From contig NEWT02000029.1 of NCBI GenBank assembly GCA_002869925.2, forward strand, positions 74,868 to 138,867: DNA of 64,000 bases. The letters are read 5' to 3'. This DNA comes from Nitrospira sp. CG24A. Its GTDB lineage: Bacteria > Nitrospirota > Nitrospiria > Nitrospirales > Nitrospiraceae. The translations under genes and the position numbers were made by a program. Below are positions 51,749 to 60,498 of this stretch, one piece after another (the first letter of the stretch is position 1; each line of letters opens with the position of its first letter). Under the pieces are notes generated by a model. The model was not told the DNA's origin and did not search any database. It saw only the letters and a program-made list of their open reading frames with translations.

Positions 51749-52924
51749 CTAAAACCCCGTCTTCCTCATCCGCTCCACCGCTTCTGCCAACCGCTCTTTC
51801 GACGTACAGACGGTCATCCTGATATATCCTTCCCCCCGCGCCCCGAATCCGTTGCCTGGGGTCGTCACGATTCCGGCCTTTTCAAGCAAGTGCGCTGTGA
51901 ATGAAGCAGAGGTGTATCCCTTTGGCACGGTGACCCAGATATAAAACGCAGCCGGTGGGGGATCGACTTCGAGGCCCAGGCTCTTCAGTCCAGGCACCAG
52001 GGTGTCGCGCCGTTCCTGATAGATTTTGCGTAGGCCGTCTGTGACAGAATCATCCAATCCCAGTGCCGTGATCCCTGCGGCCTGCACTGCTTCGAATACG
52101 CCGGAGTCCAGCTGGCTCTTCACCTTGCCCAGCGCGGCCAACACATCCTTGTTGCCGACGACGAAGCCGATGCGCCAGCCCGTCATGTTGTAGGTCTTGG
52201 AGAGTGAATGGAACTCCACACCGACGTCCTTGGCTTCAGCAATTTCCATGAAGCTGACGGGAGGTGCGCCGTCGTAATAAATTTCCGAGTAGGCTGCATC
52301 GTGGCAGACGATCACGTGGTTCTCCTGCGCAAACTCCACCACGCGCTTGAAGTAGTCTTTGGTCATGACGACCGACGTGGGATTATTCGGCGAGTTCAGC
52401 CACATCAGCTTGGCTTTTTTCGCCACATCCTTGGGGATCGCGTTCAAGTCAGGCAAGAAACCGTTTGCCTTTGTCAGCGGCATGAGGTGCGAGACGCCGC
52501 CGCAGAAGCTGGTGCCGACGGGGTAGACTGGATAGCCGGGGCTCGGGACCAGGACGATATCGCCCGGATCGACAAGCGCCAAGTGAATGTGCCCGATTCC
52601 TTCCTTCGAGCCGATCAGGGTCAGCACTTCATCGGCAGGGTTCAGCGTCACTTTGAAACGTCGTGTGTACCAGTTGGCCACCGCGGTTCGGAACGACAGC
52701 ATTCCTTCGTAGGAGGGATATTGGTGGTGCTTGGGGTTCTTGGCCGCCAGAGCCAAGCTTTCGATAATCGGAGCCGGCGTCGGCAAATCCGGATCGCCGA
52801 TGCCGAGGTTGATGATATCGACGCCCTTGGCAATCGCCGCCTGCTTCATCTTGTCGATGGCGGCAAACAGATAGGGCGGAAGTGTTTTAATTCTGGTTGC
52901 GACTTCAATTGGAAAACCGGCCAT
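51749..52924 (-). CDS. dapL: LL-diaminopimelate aminotransferase
   Basis: 391-residue class I/II PLP aminotransferase. It converts tetrahydrodipicolinate directly to LL-diaminopimelate, bypassing the DapD/C/E steps. PLP lysine in SLSKTYNMTGWRIGFVVGN, with LGIGDPDLPTP, WLNSPNNPTSVV and CHDAAYSEIYYDG. DapL is typical of Nitrospirota, cyanobacteria, chlamydiae and some others. It fits with dapA, dapB and lysA at the start of the window. Some relatives act on other amino acids, so the exact role is highly likely but not certain. Confidence 0.92.
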   Translation of the reverse strand: MAGFPIEVATRIKTLPPYLFAAIDKMKQAAIAKGVDIINLGIGDPDLPTPAPIIESLALAAKNPKHHQYPSYEGMLSFRTAVANWYTRRFKVTLNPADEVLTLIGSKEGIGHIHLALVDPGDIVLVPSPGYPVYPVGTSFCGGVSHLMPLTKANGFLPDLNAIPKDVAKKAKLMWLNSPNNPTSVVMTKDYFKRVVEFAQENHVIVCHDAAYSEIYYDGAPPVSFMEIAEAKDVGVEFHSLSKTYNMTGWRIGFVVGNKDVLAALGKVKSQLDSGVFEAVQAAGITALGLDDSVTDGLRKIYQERRDTLVPGLKSLGLEVDPPPAAFYIWVTVPKGYTSASFTAHLLEKAGIVTTPGNGFGARGEGYIRMTVCTSKERLAEAVERMRKTGF

Positions 52925-53006
52925 GGTGCAGAATGCTCCTTTTCTAGAATGAAGCCCGTTGAGGGCGCGACGGAGCCCCTAGGCTACTTCAGGAACGAGG
53001 CGGTAA

Positions 53007-53690
53007 TCAACGTGTGGAATCAAGCAAATGGCCGATGAGTCGATCGGCGATGTGATGGAGTTGCGGGAGGTGGGGAACGGCCGTGGCTTTCACGTTCTGA
53101 GCGGTCAGGCGCGCGCTCGTCAGATCCGGTGCACATTCGCGGCACAATGAGTCGATGCCGTTCTCTTCCATTTCCACATGAAACAGAAGCCCATATGCCC
53201 GAGGGCCATAGCGGAAGGCTTGCAGGGGGGCGATGTCGGAACCGACCAAGGGCACACAGTCTTTGGGGAGATCGAATACTTCGCCATGCCACTCGAAGAC
53301 GTCGAATGACTCCGGCAGCGCCCTGAACACAGGGTCCTGTTTTGCCTCAGCCGTGAGCGTGACCGGCGTCATGCCGATTTCTAGCGCCTTGCCCGAACGT
53401 ATGGTCGCACCCAACGATTTCGCCATGAACTGGCTGCCAAGACACACGCCAATGACGGGTTTGCCGACCAGGATCGCGGATCGAATGAATTCCGTCTCTT
53501 CGGCAATCCATGGATCGGAATCATTCACCGACATCGGCCCGCCCATCACGATCAAGAGATCTCCCGTATCTTTCGGGAGACCTTCTTGTGGAACGAGATA
53601 CCGTTCCAGGCTCACACCTCGCGCGGTCAGGGCCGTTGTGAAGGCTCCGGGCCCTTCAAAGGGAACATGTTTCAGACAGACGGCACGCAT
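53007..53690 (-). CDS. Class I glutamine amidotransferase-like protein
   Basis: 227 residues. Catalytic Cys in GKPVIGVCLGSQFMAKSLGA, oxyanion-loop MGGPMSVND, and the His in LLFHVEMEENG, with the Glu following. This matches GMP synthase-like amidotransferase domains that stand alone (YfeJ/PuuD-like). ATG 53690 (MRAVCLKH) is preferred over 53705. Upstream of it, 53691-54131 holds only the divergent promoter region described next. Confidence 0.88.
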   Translation of the reverse strand: MRAVCLKHVPFEGPGAFTTALTARGVSLERYLVPQEGLPKDTGDLLIVMGGPMSVNDSDPWIAEETEFIRSAILVGKPVIGVCLGSQFMAKSLGATIRSGKALEIGMTPVTLTAEAKQDPVFRALPESFDVFEWHGEVFDLPKDCVPLVGSDIAPLQAFRYGPRAYGLLFHVEMEENGIDSLCRECAPDLTSARLTAQNVKATAVPHLPQLHHIADRLIGHLLDSTR

Positions 53691-54064
53691 ACTATTACCT
53701 GTCACATGAAAGAGGACAACGTCAAGTCTCTCAGGTGAGAATCGGGAACTTCATGTCTAACTGGAAGACACTTGCCCGTACCTTCATGGTATAGGACCGT
53801 TCATTCGAGAATGCGATGCGTATGCGTACAGTATGGTGAGGATCCGAGGGGTGAGCCCGCTGGCTCGTCGTGGCGCAGATCGGCGATTGCAGCAGAAGTG
53901 TTCTTGAATCACGGGCCGGGTGAGGTGAATGTGCCGGTTCCTGAATGAAGACCATATTTGATATTTGTCAAGTCAAAAGTTTGTCAGTCATCGAAAAAAT
54001 GATAAAAAAAGTTTCCAACTTCAAAATATTTTTGTCTCTTTGAGAGATTTTTCGCAAGTTGATA

Positions 54065-54093
54065 TGGACATCCGTCCGTTCTGGACTTATACT
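54065..54093 (+). promoter_or_regulatory. Promoter with A/T-rich upstream tract
   Basis: TGGACA (54065-54070), 17-bp spacer and TATACT (54088-54093), 39 bases before ATG 54132. Just upstream is a very A/T-rich stretch (53985-54058, with several A and T runs) that stands out from the GC-rich surroundings and may act as an UP element or a bent-DNA site. Confidence 0.6.
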
Positions 54094-54131
54094 GCGCCAG
54101 AAATTTTCTTTGTAAGGAATTTGGAAGACAC

Positions 54132-54335
54132 ATGTCAGTCATGACCGAGGAACGGCAACAGATTCAGCTAGAGCTGGACGGGTTAAAGCGAACGCTGGAG
54201 TGGACAGAGATTCAGCGAGAGCAGCTGTTGGATCGTTTGGATATGCTTCGGCTCGATAACGCCCGCCTGCAAGATCGCGTCGAGGAGTTAGAGCGTCAGG
54301 TGGTAGGGCTTAAACAGCAACAGCCGATGTTCTAG
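54132..54335 (+). CDS. Small coiled-coil protein
   Basis: 67 residues, almost fully alpha-helical and charged: ERQQIQLELDGLKRTLEWTE, REQLLDRLDMLRLDNARLQD, RVEELERQVVGLKQQQ. Heptads of leucine suggest a parallel coiled coil. A shorter start at 54141 is also in frame (MTEER). No family recognised. It has a strong, A/T-rich promoter, which suggests substantial expression. Confidence 0.7.
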   Translation: MSVMTEERQQIQLELDGLKRTLEWTEIQREQLLDRLDMLRLDNARLQDRVEELERQVVGLKQQQPMF

Positions 54336-54724
54336 GCTCATTATTCATGGCGGTTCACCGCCACATCGCATAGAATCCAATCGAGAGGCGCGAGCGGATA
54401 CATCTTTTCGTCCCTCTGCCAGCTCGTATAATTCATGAGTGCTTCTGATTGTATTCCGCAGTTTTTTCTTGTGACGAGCCTTCCGCCAATGGGTTCACCT
54501 CTCTGACCCTTATCACCCTATACGAGTAGGCATCGAGCCTTCATGGCCTTGTGCGTCGATTTTGCGACGCGGCTCAGCGATTCCTTATGCACCTCCATAA
54601 ACAATGCGGGAGAGTTTCCCTCTCGCGTTTCTTGCCTGAACATTGGCAAACACGACAGAAGCGCTGATACTGATGTGGACTCGCTATCTATCATGATCCG
54701 TCTGGGCCATCGAGCGTTCACCCG
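54336..54724. other. Gap with a partial repeat end
   Basis: CTAGGCTCATTATTCATGG at about 54332-54350 partly matches the left end of the 183-bp element at 8749. No gene is supported; a 61-codon plus-strand frame and its shadow lack known content. Confidence 0.4.
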
Positions 54725-55564
54725 ATGACATACCATGTTGTCAATATTGAAGACTTACGCTGGCTGCTGGGTCATACCGGCGGGTTTCGGGGCGGGTATG
54801 TCACGGACGTGCAGGTGTCCAAGCGACGGCTGCTGGACGAAGCATCGGGGCGAGAAGTGCCGGCAGGGACCACGGTCACCGTGGTGATTCGCTATCGTAT
54901 TCACCAGATGACTCGGGTTGCGAAACTGACGATGACCGGTGTCACGGATTTTTCGATGTTTGAACAGGAAGGGGCTGATTGTTCGACATTGGGGGTGATC
55001 CAAGCGGAGCTCAACGAAGGCAAGCTCCGTTTCTGGTTCGATCCGCAGGGCGAACTCTATGTGGTGTGCGATGAAGCGCAGCTGGAGGAAGTGGCGGCGC
55101 CGAGCCTCGAACCCTTGTCGTTGGAGCATGTGGCTCAATGGACGTTTCAAAGCGGGATGCCGGATTGGCCGACGGTCACATGGATGTTGGCCGAGCTGGA
55201 TGTGGCGGGTGTTCCCTGTGCCTGGCGGGCCACGACTTCGTCACCCGGGCGTCACCCAGCTATTCAGTGGGAAGGAGATCTGATTCCGACATCGATGCAG
55301 GGGACAGCGAATATCGCAGGGGTTCACGGTATGCTGTACGGACCGCTCGATGGGTCAGGGTTTGGCATGGTGTTGCGGGTTCGTGGGGTCCAGGATCGTC
55401 GCACCGGTCAGGTGTTCTCGCTCTTGGCTGACCTGATCGCCCGGCGATTTTCCGGTCAGTGCTTGGTGGGTAATACAATTATTCCCGGCGAAGACTGGCA
55501 GAATTGGAAGTCATTTGAGCAGCAACGCAGGGCTGACAAGGCTGCAGGGAGTGAGATCGGCTGA
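54725..55564 (+). CDS. Conserved-looking protein of unknown function
   Basis: 279 residues, soluble, no signal peptide or membrane helix. Start MTYHVVNIEDLRWLLGHTGG. The first half is strand-rich (TTVTVVIRYRIHQMTRVAKLTM), with a short acidic linker (EEVAAPSLEPL), then a second part (WPTVTWMLAELDVAG, GVHGMLYGPLDGSG). The ATG at 54725 lacks a strong ribosome binding site. The base composition is like that of neighbours. I do not recognise a family. Confidence 0.75.
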   Translation: MTYHVVNIEDLRWLLGHTGGFRGGYVTDVQVSKRRLLDEASGREVPAGTTVTVVIRYRIHQMTRVAKLTMTGVTDFSMFEQEGADCSTLGVIQAELNEGKLRFWFDPQGELYVVCDEAQLEEVAAPSLEPLSLEHVAQWTFQSGMPDWPTVTWMLAELDVAGVPCAWRATTSSPGRHPAIQWEGDLIPTSMQGTANIAGVHGMLYGPLDGSGFGMVLRVRGVQDRRTGQVFSLLADLIARRFSGQCLVGNTIIPGEDWQNWKSFEQQRRADKAAGSEIG

Positions 55565-55591
55565 AGTCGCGGCAGAAGTTGGCGATGTAAA

Positions 55592-55702
55592 CCGGCTGTT
55601 CAAAAAGGCCGCAGCGAGTGAAGAGCCGAGGCGTACCCTCTGGGGTACGTTGAGGGTCTGAACGATACGAGAACGAAGCTGGCGGGCTTTTTCAACAGCC
55701 GG
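55592..55702. repeat. Palindromic repeat element, GGCTGTTCAAAAA ends (copy 2)
   Basis: CCGGCTGTTCAAAAAGGCC (55592-55610) and TTTTTCAACAGCCGG (55688-55702) form the ends; the middle has ACCCTCTGGGGTACG and TGAGGGTCTGAACGAT. It lies between two convergent gene ends, with T runs on both strands, so it may work as a bidirectional terminator. Confidence 0.85.
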
Positions 55703-56434
55703 TCAGCCCAGCGCTTGTCCGCTGGCCTGTTCAGAAAGACGGGTGCCATTGATATGTGCGTAGCCTACGGCGCCGTTGCCGTTTTTCACGCCGTTGATGT
55801 GCGTCTTGCCGTTCACATTCTTTTCGTTGACACATTCCACCAAAGCCCAGAGGCGCAACGGATTCACATGCTGCTTCCGGGTGACGTGCAACGGTGTGCC
55901 GTCCAGCACGGTCTGCAGCGCCAGGTCCGTCCGCCATCCTAGGTGCTTCGTGAGAGGGGATAGCACTTTTTCTATGGCGGCGATGGCCTTATTGTCGTTG
56001 CTGAAGTGATTCAACATGATGATCCGTCCGCCGGGTCGGCAGACGCGGATCATTTCGCTGACGACCTTGCGATAGTCAGGGACAGCGGTGACGACGTAGG
56101 CTGCGACAACGGTGTCGAAACTATCGTCTTTGAATTCCATTTCGCCGGCATCCATCCGGTGCAATTCTACGTGATCCATCCGGTGTTCCGCCGCTTTCTG
56201 CTTTGCTTGATCCAACATGCCCTCGGAAAAATCGATACCAACGATCTGGCAATGGCGGGGGTACATCGGCAGGGCTAAGCCGGTTCCGACTCCCACTTCA
56301 AGGATTTTTTCATGAGGTTGGGCGTTCAAATTCTGAATGATTGACTGGCGTCCTTCGTGAAAGACTTTCCCGAAAACCCGATCGTAGATCTTGGCGTACG
56401 ACGTATAGACGCGCTCGATCTTCGCTAAATCCAT
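55703..56434 (-). CDS. Class I SAM methyltransferase, phospholipid N-methyltransferase-like
   Basis: 243 residues from ATG 56434 with GGAGGTGAT upstream. YAKIYDRVFGKVFHEGRQ, ILEVGVGTGLALPMYP (SAM loop), IVGIDFSEGMLDQAK, FDTVVAAYVVTAVPDYRKVV. The YDRVFG start resembles the Rhodobacter-type PmtA (phosphatidylethanolamine N-methyltransferase), so lipid methylation is possible. The C-terminus has an unusual repeat of NG-containing units (NVNGKTHINGVKNGNGAVGYAHING), probably a disordered tail, created by repeat-like DNA close to the palindromic element. Confidence 0.85.
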   Translation of the reverse strand: MDLAKIERVYTSYAKIYDRVFGKVFHEGRQSIIQNLNAQPHEKILEVGVGTGLALPMYPRHCQIVGIDFSEGMLDQAKQKAAEHRMDHVELHRMDAGEMEFKDDSFDTVVAAYVVTAVPDYRKVVSEMIRVCRPGGRIIMLNHFSNDNKAIAAIEKVLSPLTKHLGWRTDLALQTVLDGTPLHVTRKQHVNPLRLWALVECVNEKNVNGKTHINGVKNGNGAVGYAHINGTRLSEQASGQALG

Positions 56435-56669
56435 ATCACCTCCGACTCCACATGATAATTGACAACTTGCGCTCCTCGACACGCGAGGAATGAGCCCACT
56501 GCCGCAACGACAGAATGGAAAAATTTGTGCGGCGGAGCACCTGAGTGGAGCGAAGGGACCCGCCTAACCCGCACGTGGGCTACTCTAGCCAACTCGCCGC
56601 AACGAGTCAACAGATTATCTCGGTTCCGTCCCTTGATTCACCTACGGCCCCTATGGGATAGGTACAACC

Positions 56670-57290
56670 ATGATCTTCGCTGGCTTCTTTGCCGGTGCAT
56701 TGTGTCTTGGTCTCATTCTTGGAGACTGGTTCTACTTTATGCGTCTCACGCCGGATGCGAGTCGATATGGATGCAGCATTGCCCGCACGCACGATCGATT
56801 CACCCATACGACGATGACACAACTGGCCCACCGGTTTGATGCTGCAGGCATCTTACTGTTGCCGCATGGCACGGCTCGATTGCATCAGGATGTGAACCAA
56901 ATCGTGATTCGCCAGAGATACCGGCTCTTCGCGCTCAGCTTTCGGACCCTCTGGCCATTGAAGGGGTTGATTGCTCTGTCTCCGGAAGGCGATGCACTCT
57001 CGGTGCTTTGTCGAAAGCTCACTCCCTGGTCCTCGGTCCTGCTCACCGGTCTTTGGTTTGTCGTCGTTGTCGTTGGAACGGCGGGAGCGCTGATCTCCTT
57101 ATTTCTCGAGGGACAACTGGCGGCATCCAGTGGAATCGTGTTGGCGTTAGGGATTGTAGCGTTGGGGATTATTTTTCTATTATCCGGAGCTATTACGGTG
57201 GTGTTTGCCTATCGGCTGGAGAACTCACGGCTGATGATCGTGTATCAAGAACTGCGGGAAGTTCTGGAAGGGGCGAGATTGCCGTCCTGA
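56670..57290 (+). CDS. Membrane protein of unknown function
   Basis: 206 residues with an N-terminal helix (IFAGFFAGALCLGLILGDW), a soluble middle (about 40-110, PHGTARLHQDVNQIVIRQRYRLF) and two C-terminal helices (SVLLTGLWFVVVVVGTAGALISLFL and IVLALGIVALGIIFLLSGAIT). No family recognised. The gene starts at ATG 56670 and is followed by a repeat. Confidence 0.7.
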   Translation: MIFAGFFAGALCLGLILGDWFYFMRLTPDASRYGCSIARTHDRFTHTTMTQLAHRFDAAGILLLPHGTARLHQDVNQIVIRQRYRLFALSFRTLWPLKGLIALSPEGDALSVLCRKLTPWSSVLLTGLWFVVVVVGTAGALISLFLEGQLAASSGIVLALGIVALGIIFLLSGAITVVFAYRLENSRLMIVYQELREVLEGARLPS

Positions 57291-57327
57291 ATGAGCGAGT
57301 GACGAAAAACTGTGTGGGCATGCCGGT

Positions 57328-57453
57328 CGTTGGTGAAAGGTGAAACGTAAAACGTGAAATGTTCCGGAGGGAGAGTATTCGGCAATCCTACATTTCACAT
57401 TTCACATCTCACATTTCACGGTTCCTGGGAGCGACTTTTTCAGCATCCTATTA
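57328..57453. repeat. Heptamer-type inverted repeat with TTTTTCAGCATCCT end
   Basis: Left arm GTGAAAGGTGAAACGTAAAA and right arm of four ACATTTC/TCACATT-like units (57389-57419) are complementary and internally repetitive. The element ends with GACTTTTTCAGCATCCTATT, also seen at 28336-28352. The same GTGAAACGT words fill the element at 58352-58480. Confidence 0.75.
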
Positions 57454-57792
57454 GAGATACAGATTGAGGAATTGATCATATTCAACAGGGAGGTTCAGGC
57501 TGGACCTGTTACGGGCGAGACCCGCAATGATGCCACGATGTTTCTTGCTGAGCCCGGACGATTCAAACGCCTGACGAAAGTGTTGCCATCGCGCGGTTGT
57601 GTCGGTGGCCAGGCGTGCGCGCTCCAACGGCGACAATGAGTGAATCGAGGTCGTGAGGGAACGAATGGCCTTCTCGACACTCTCATAGGGCGGTGCGAGT
57701 TTGAGTTGGGCGTAGAAGGTTTCTAAGTGATGGCGGAACTCCTCCCGGAGCTGCAGGGCATGATCGGTTGTGGGGGAAGCCGGTTTAGACAT
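57451..57792 (-). CDS. Small helical protein of unknown function
   Basis: 113 residues, mostly helical and charged: HALQLREEFRHHLETFYAQL, VEKAIRSLTTSIHSLSPLER, TARWQHFRQAFESSGLSKKH. Two neighbouring genes diverge from it. Stop at 57451 lies inside the repeat end. I do not recognise a family. Confidence 0.65.
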   Translation of the reverse strand: MSKPASPTTDHALQLREEFRHHLETFYAQLKLAPPYESVEKAIRSLTTSIHSLSPLERARLATDTTARWQHFRQAFESSGLSKKHRGIIAGLARNRSSLNLPVEYDQFLNLYL

Positions 57793-57869
57793 GGTGACAA
57801 GACGGATGATACGGGAAGTACTAGCGTTGCGACAACAGGTTGCCGATGTTTATTTACAAGGAGGTTCTT

Positions 57870-58352
57870 ATGAAGCGCTTTCAGGGATATGTGCTCGGGC
57901 TCGTCGTCATCCTCGCGTTGGCCGGCTGTTCATCCCATCGTCATCATGGCATGGGCAGCGAAGGAAAGAGCGATGCCTATTGGCAAAAGGGGCAACAGGA
58001 TATGGCTGCCTTGATCGATCGAACGGTCAAGGATCAGGAGAAGGCCGGGCAAGTCAAATCGATCGTCGGTGAGATTGTGACGGAGTTGAAGGCGAGCCGC
58101 GAGCAGGATCGAGCGGGGCATCGTCGGCTCTACGAGTTGAACGCCAACTACGCGGCAACTCCAGAGGAATTCACCAAGTCTCTCGATGAGGCAAACAATC
58201 GGCGCATGCAGTCGGCTTCGAAGATTCTCTTACTCCGTTTCAGAATGAAAGATCTCATGACGGCTGAGGAGTGGAAGGCCGTATCGGACCAGATGCTGGC
58301 TTACAGCAGCCGCTACAAGCATAGCGAGTCGGCGCCAAAGGCCGGCTACTAG
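57870..58352 (+). CDS. Periplasmic lipoprotein, CpxP/Spy-like
   Basis: 160 residues from ATG 57870 with CAAGGAGG upstream. Lipobox LALAGC, then a His-rich start (SSHRHHGMGS), and a helical region (QDMAALIDRTVKDQEKAGQVKSIVGEI, RRMQSASKILLLRFRMKDLM, AEEWKAVSDQML). The all-helical shape, the ending of each helix and the T-AEEW-K motif resemble CpxP/Spy-like or heavy-metal resistance periplasmic proteins. Assignment is tentative; lipoprotein is firm. Confidence 0.75.
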   Translation: MKRFQGYVLGLVVILALAGCSSHRHHGMGSEGKSDAYWQKGQQDMAALIDRTVKDQEKAGQVKSIVGEIVTELKASREQDRAGHRRLYELNANYAATPEEFTKSLDEANNRRMQSASKILLLRFRMKDLMTAEEWKAVSDQMLAYSSRYKHSESAPKAGY

Positions 58353-58480
58353 CAGGCTGCTGAACCGTGAAACGTTAGACGTGAAAGGTGAAACGTAGGA
58401 TTGCAAGTTCTCTCCCTGCGAAACTTTTCACGTTTTACGTTTCACCTTTCACGAACAACACCGCGGCCTTTTGAGCAGCC
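58352..58480. repeat. Inverted repeat with GGCTGCTGAA ends
   Basis: GGCTGCTGAA (58355-58364) against TTTTGAGCAGCC (58469-58480). The interior carries GTGAAACG/CGTTTCAC words in inverted order (58366-58399 against 58428-58452). Related to the elements at 8453 and 57328. Confidence 0.8.
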
Positions 58481-58487
58481 CTTGGAA

Positions 58488-59525
58488 CTATTGCGATGAA
58501 CTGTGAGCCGGTGCGGCTTTGAGAGGGATCGGAGCCCAACTCGCACCGGCGTCGGTCGAGCGGTAGAGGCCGCTGCCGTTCGTGCCGACAAACAGCATGC
58601 GTGAATCGCGCGGGCTCATGGCGAGCGTGCGAATATTCAGCGAGCCCAGTCCTGTATTGATCGCGCTCCAAGTTTGTCCGCTGTCGGGGCTTTTCCAGAC
58701 TCCCCCCGGCCCACCGATATAGAGGGTTTTCGGCTGGGACGGGTCGAGGAGAATACTACTGATGAACAGATCGGGAAGCGATTGCCCGATCCGCTCCCAT
58801 TGCTCCCCGCGCGTGGCGGTTCGGAAAAGACCCTTCGTGGTTCCGGCATAGACGATATCAGGGTTGACCACGTCGAACACGATGACGTTCACCCCCAACG
58901 CCATCCCCCCCATCAATTCCTTTTCGGGAATCAGTCCATTATTGATTTTCTTCCAGTCCATCCCGGCGCTGTCGGACCGATAGATTCCTCCCGTGGTTCC
59001 CGCATAGAGGATTCGCGGATCACGTGGATGTATGGCAACGGAGACCACGATGTGAACTTCCTTCATCCCGGCCATGCGTTCTTCCCATTCACGCCCACCG
59101 TCTTTGGTATAAAAGGCGCCCACGGTTGTCGCCGCGTAGAGTTGATCGTGGTCTGTCGGGTGAAAGACGAATTGATTGATAAAGGAGACGTGTTCTTTGA
59201 GTCCCACGTTATGGGGGAGCCAATGTTGTCCGCCATCGGGGCTTTTGTACACGGCGTCGGCCATCGTTCCGGCATAGATCGTGGCTGGATATTGAGGATC
59301 GATCGCAAGTGTCGTCACCCGTCTGGCGCTGAAACTCGGGAACCGCTCCCACAACTGTCCTTCATCGCGCGACTTATAGACCGCGTCGTTCGTCGCCACA
59401 TAGAGGATGTTCGCATTTGTCGGATGCAACGCGATCGAGACGATCGCCTCGCTCTCTTTTTGGCAGCCGGCACTAAACAGGAGCAGGGCAAACAATGCGA
59501 ATCGCGTGACGGTTCGAGTGAGCAT
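58488..59525 (-). CDS. Secreted beta-propeller (sortilin/BNR-like) lipoprotein
   Basis: 345 residues from ATG 59525 with lipobox LLLFSAGC. The mature part has at least six repeats of the type ILYAGTTGGIYRSDSAGMDWKK, TIYAGTMADAVYKSPDGGQHW, TLYIGGPGGVWKSPDSGQTW, MLFVGTNGSGLYRSTDAGASW: Asp-box (SxDxGxxW) beta-propeller blades. These occur in glycosidases, sortilin-like sensors and YCF48-type photosystem factors. No catalytic motif seen. Likely a periplasmic or surface binding protein. Confidence 0.9.
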   Translation of the reverse strand: MLTRTVTRFALFALLLFSAGCQKESEAIVSIALHPTNANILYVATNDAVYKSRDEGQLWERFPSFSARRVTTLAIDPQYPATIYAGTMADAVYKSPDGGQHWLPHNVGLKEHVSFINQFVFHPTDHDQLYAATTVGAFYTKDGGREWEERMAGMKEVHIVVSVAIHPRDPRILYAGTTGGIYRSDSAGMDWKKINNGLIPEKELMGGMALGVNVIVFDVVNPDIVYAGTTKGLFRTATRGEQWERIGQSLPDLFISSILLDPSQPKTLYIGGPGGVWKSPDSGQTWSAINTGLGSLNIRTLAMSPRDSRMLFVGTNGSGLYRSTDAGASWAPIPLKAAPAHSSSQ

Positions 59526-59753
59526 AGGTGGGGGCAGACCTAAACACAGGGATCGGAGATGAGTCAAGCATGGAGGACTGAAGACGAATGTTCTGCTCCA
59601 CTCCTGGGCTGTCAAATCCGAGATCCATCAGCCTTGTGCTTCTTGCTTTGGTTGATAATCGGTAGGGTTTTCAGTAGACTCGCCCTCAGGATCACTGGGT
59701 CAGGTTGTTCAGCACCGTATCCAGATGGTTTACCCATCCAGGAAGCATCCGCC

Positions 59754-59978
59754 ATGGCCGAACTTGTCGAACGTATCACCGTCAACCCTGCACAGTGCGG
59801 AGGGCAGCCCTGTGTCCGCGGGATGCGCATTCGAGTCGTCGATGTACTCGATTTGCTGGCCGCTGGTCTCTCACAACAACAAGTCCTTGAAGAATTACCT
59901 GACCTGGAAACGGAAGATATTTCTGCCTGCCTGAAATTCGCCAGCAGCCGACTCAATCATCCCATTCTTGCAGCGTGA
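59754..59978 (+). CDS. DUF433 antitoxin-like protein
   Basis: 74 residues: ERITVNPAQCGGQPCVRGMRIRVVDVLDLLAAGLSQQQVLEELPDLETEDISACLKFAS, a complete DUF433 domain with its winged-helix core. DUF433 genes are usually paired with DUF5615 PIN-like genes, as here. ATG 59754 has AGGAA upstream. A longer frame from 59559 is rejected. It overlaps the next gene by four bases. Confidence 0.92.
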   Translation: MAELVERITVNPAQCGGQPCVRGMRIRVVDVLDLLAAGLSQQQVLEELPDLETEDISACLKFASSRLNHPILAA

Positions 59979-60319
59979 AGATCTGGGTCGATGCGCAGCT
60001 CTCTCCTGTTATCGCGCAGTGGCTCAGTTCGACCTATGGCATGGAAGCCGTGGCGGTGAGAGATCTGCGATTGCGCGATGCGCGCGATCGAGACATCTTT
60101 CTCTCCGCGCGAGAGGCGAAGGCGATTATCCTCACCAAGGACCGAGACATGGTTGATCTTGCCCTCCAACTTGGCCCACCACCTCAGATCTTGTGGATCA
60201 CTTGTGGTAACACGTCCAACATCAAGCTGAAGATCATTCTCGCAAAAGCATGGCCGGTAGCTGAGAATCTCCTCAAAGCGGGAGAAAAGATCGTTGAAAT
60301 CAGTGACACAACGGGCTAG
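59975..60319 (+). CDS. DUF5615 PIN-like toxin
   Basis: 114 residues starting at GTG 59975 (GTGA overlap with the antitoxin): MKIWVDAQLSPVIAQWL, EAVAVRDLRLRDARDRDIF, KAIILTKDRDMVDLA, PPQILWITCGNTSN. The acidic residues at D6, D40-ish and D67-ish fit the PIN-like nuclease fold of DUF5615. Together with DUF433 this forms a toxin-antitoxin module, probably an RNase and its neutraliser. Confidence 0.9.
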   Translation: MKIWVDAQLSPVIAQWLSSTYGMEAVAVRDLRLRDARDRDIFLSAREAKAIILTKDRDMVDLALQLGPPPQILWITCGNTSNIKLKIILAKAWPVAENLLKAGEKIVEISDTTG

Positions 60320-60355
60320 ATAAAAGGCAGCTGCCAGAGTTATTTGACTCACTTC

Positions 60356-60463
60356 ATGGCTAAAAAGCCGATAGGTAAGGCACTCGCCAACTTCGAGGCT
60401 AAACGCGGTGTCTGGCAAGAAGTCCTGGATGGTGTACGCGGAAAGAAGCGCCGCGCCGCTTAA
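60356..60463 (+). CDS. Possible short remnant gene
   Basis: 35 codons: MAKKPIGKALANFEAKRGVW followed by QEVLDGVRGKKRRAA. Resembles the start of small DNA-binding antitoxins but is too short to place. Its stop codon overlaps the GCTTAAC half of an attC-like end. Confidence 0.3.
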   Translation: MAKKPIGKALANFEAKRGVWQEVLDGVRGKKRRAA

Positions 60464-60476
60464 CGCAGCGTTGGGC
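60458..60476 (+). repeat. attC-like 3' core (candidate)
   Basis: GCTTAAC (60458-60464) and GTTGGGC (60470-60476) fit the inverse core RYYYAAC and core GTTRRRY of an integron attC's right-hand simple site, with AACGC-A-GCGTT pairing. The left half of the site is not clear. Confidence 0.4.
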
Positions 60477-60498
60477 CACGAACCCCAAAGGGAACCGT

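Noticed and set aside
57328-57420. Regular TTTCACA words suggesting a CRISPR-like array
   Set aside because: Units of 7-8 bases without spacers, arranged as inverted arms; a palindromic repeat element.
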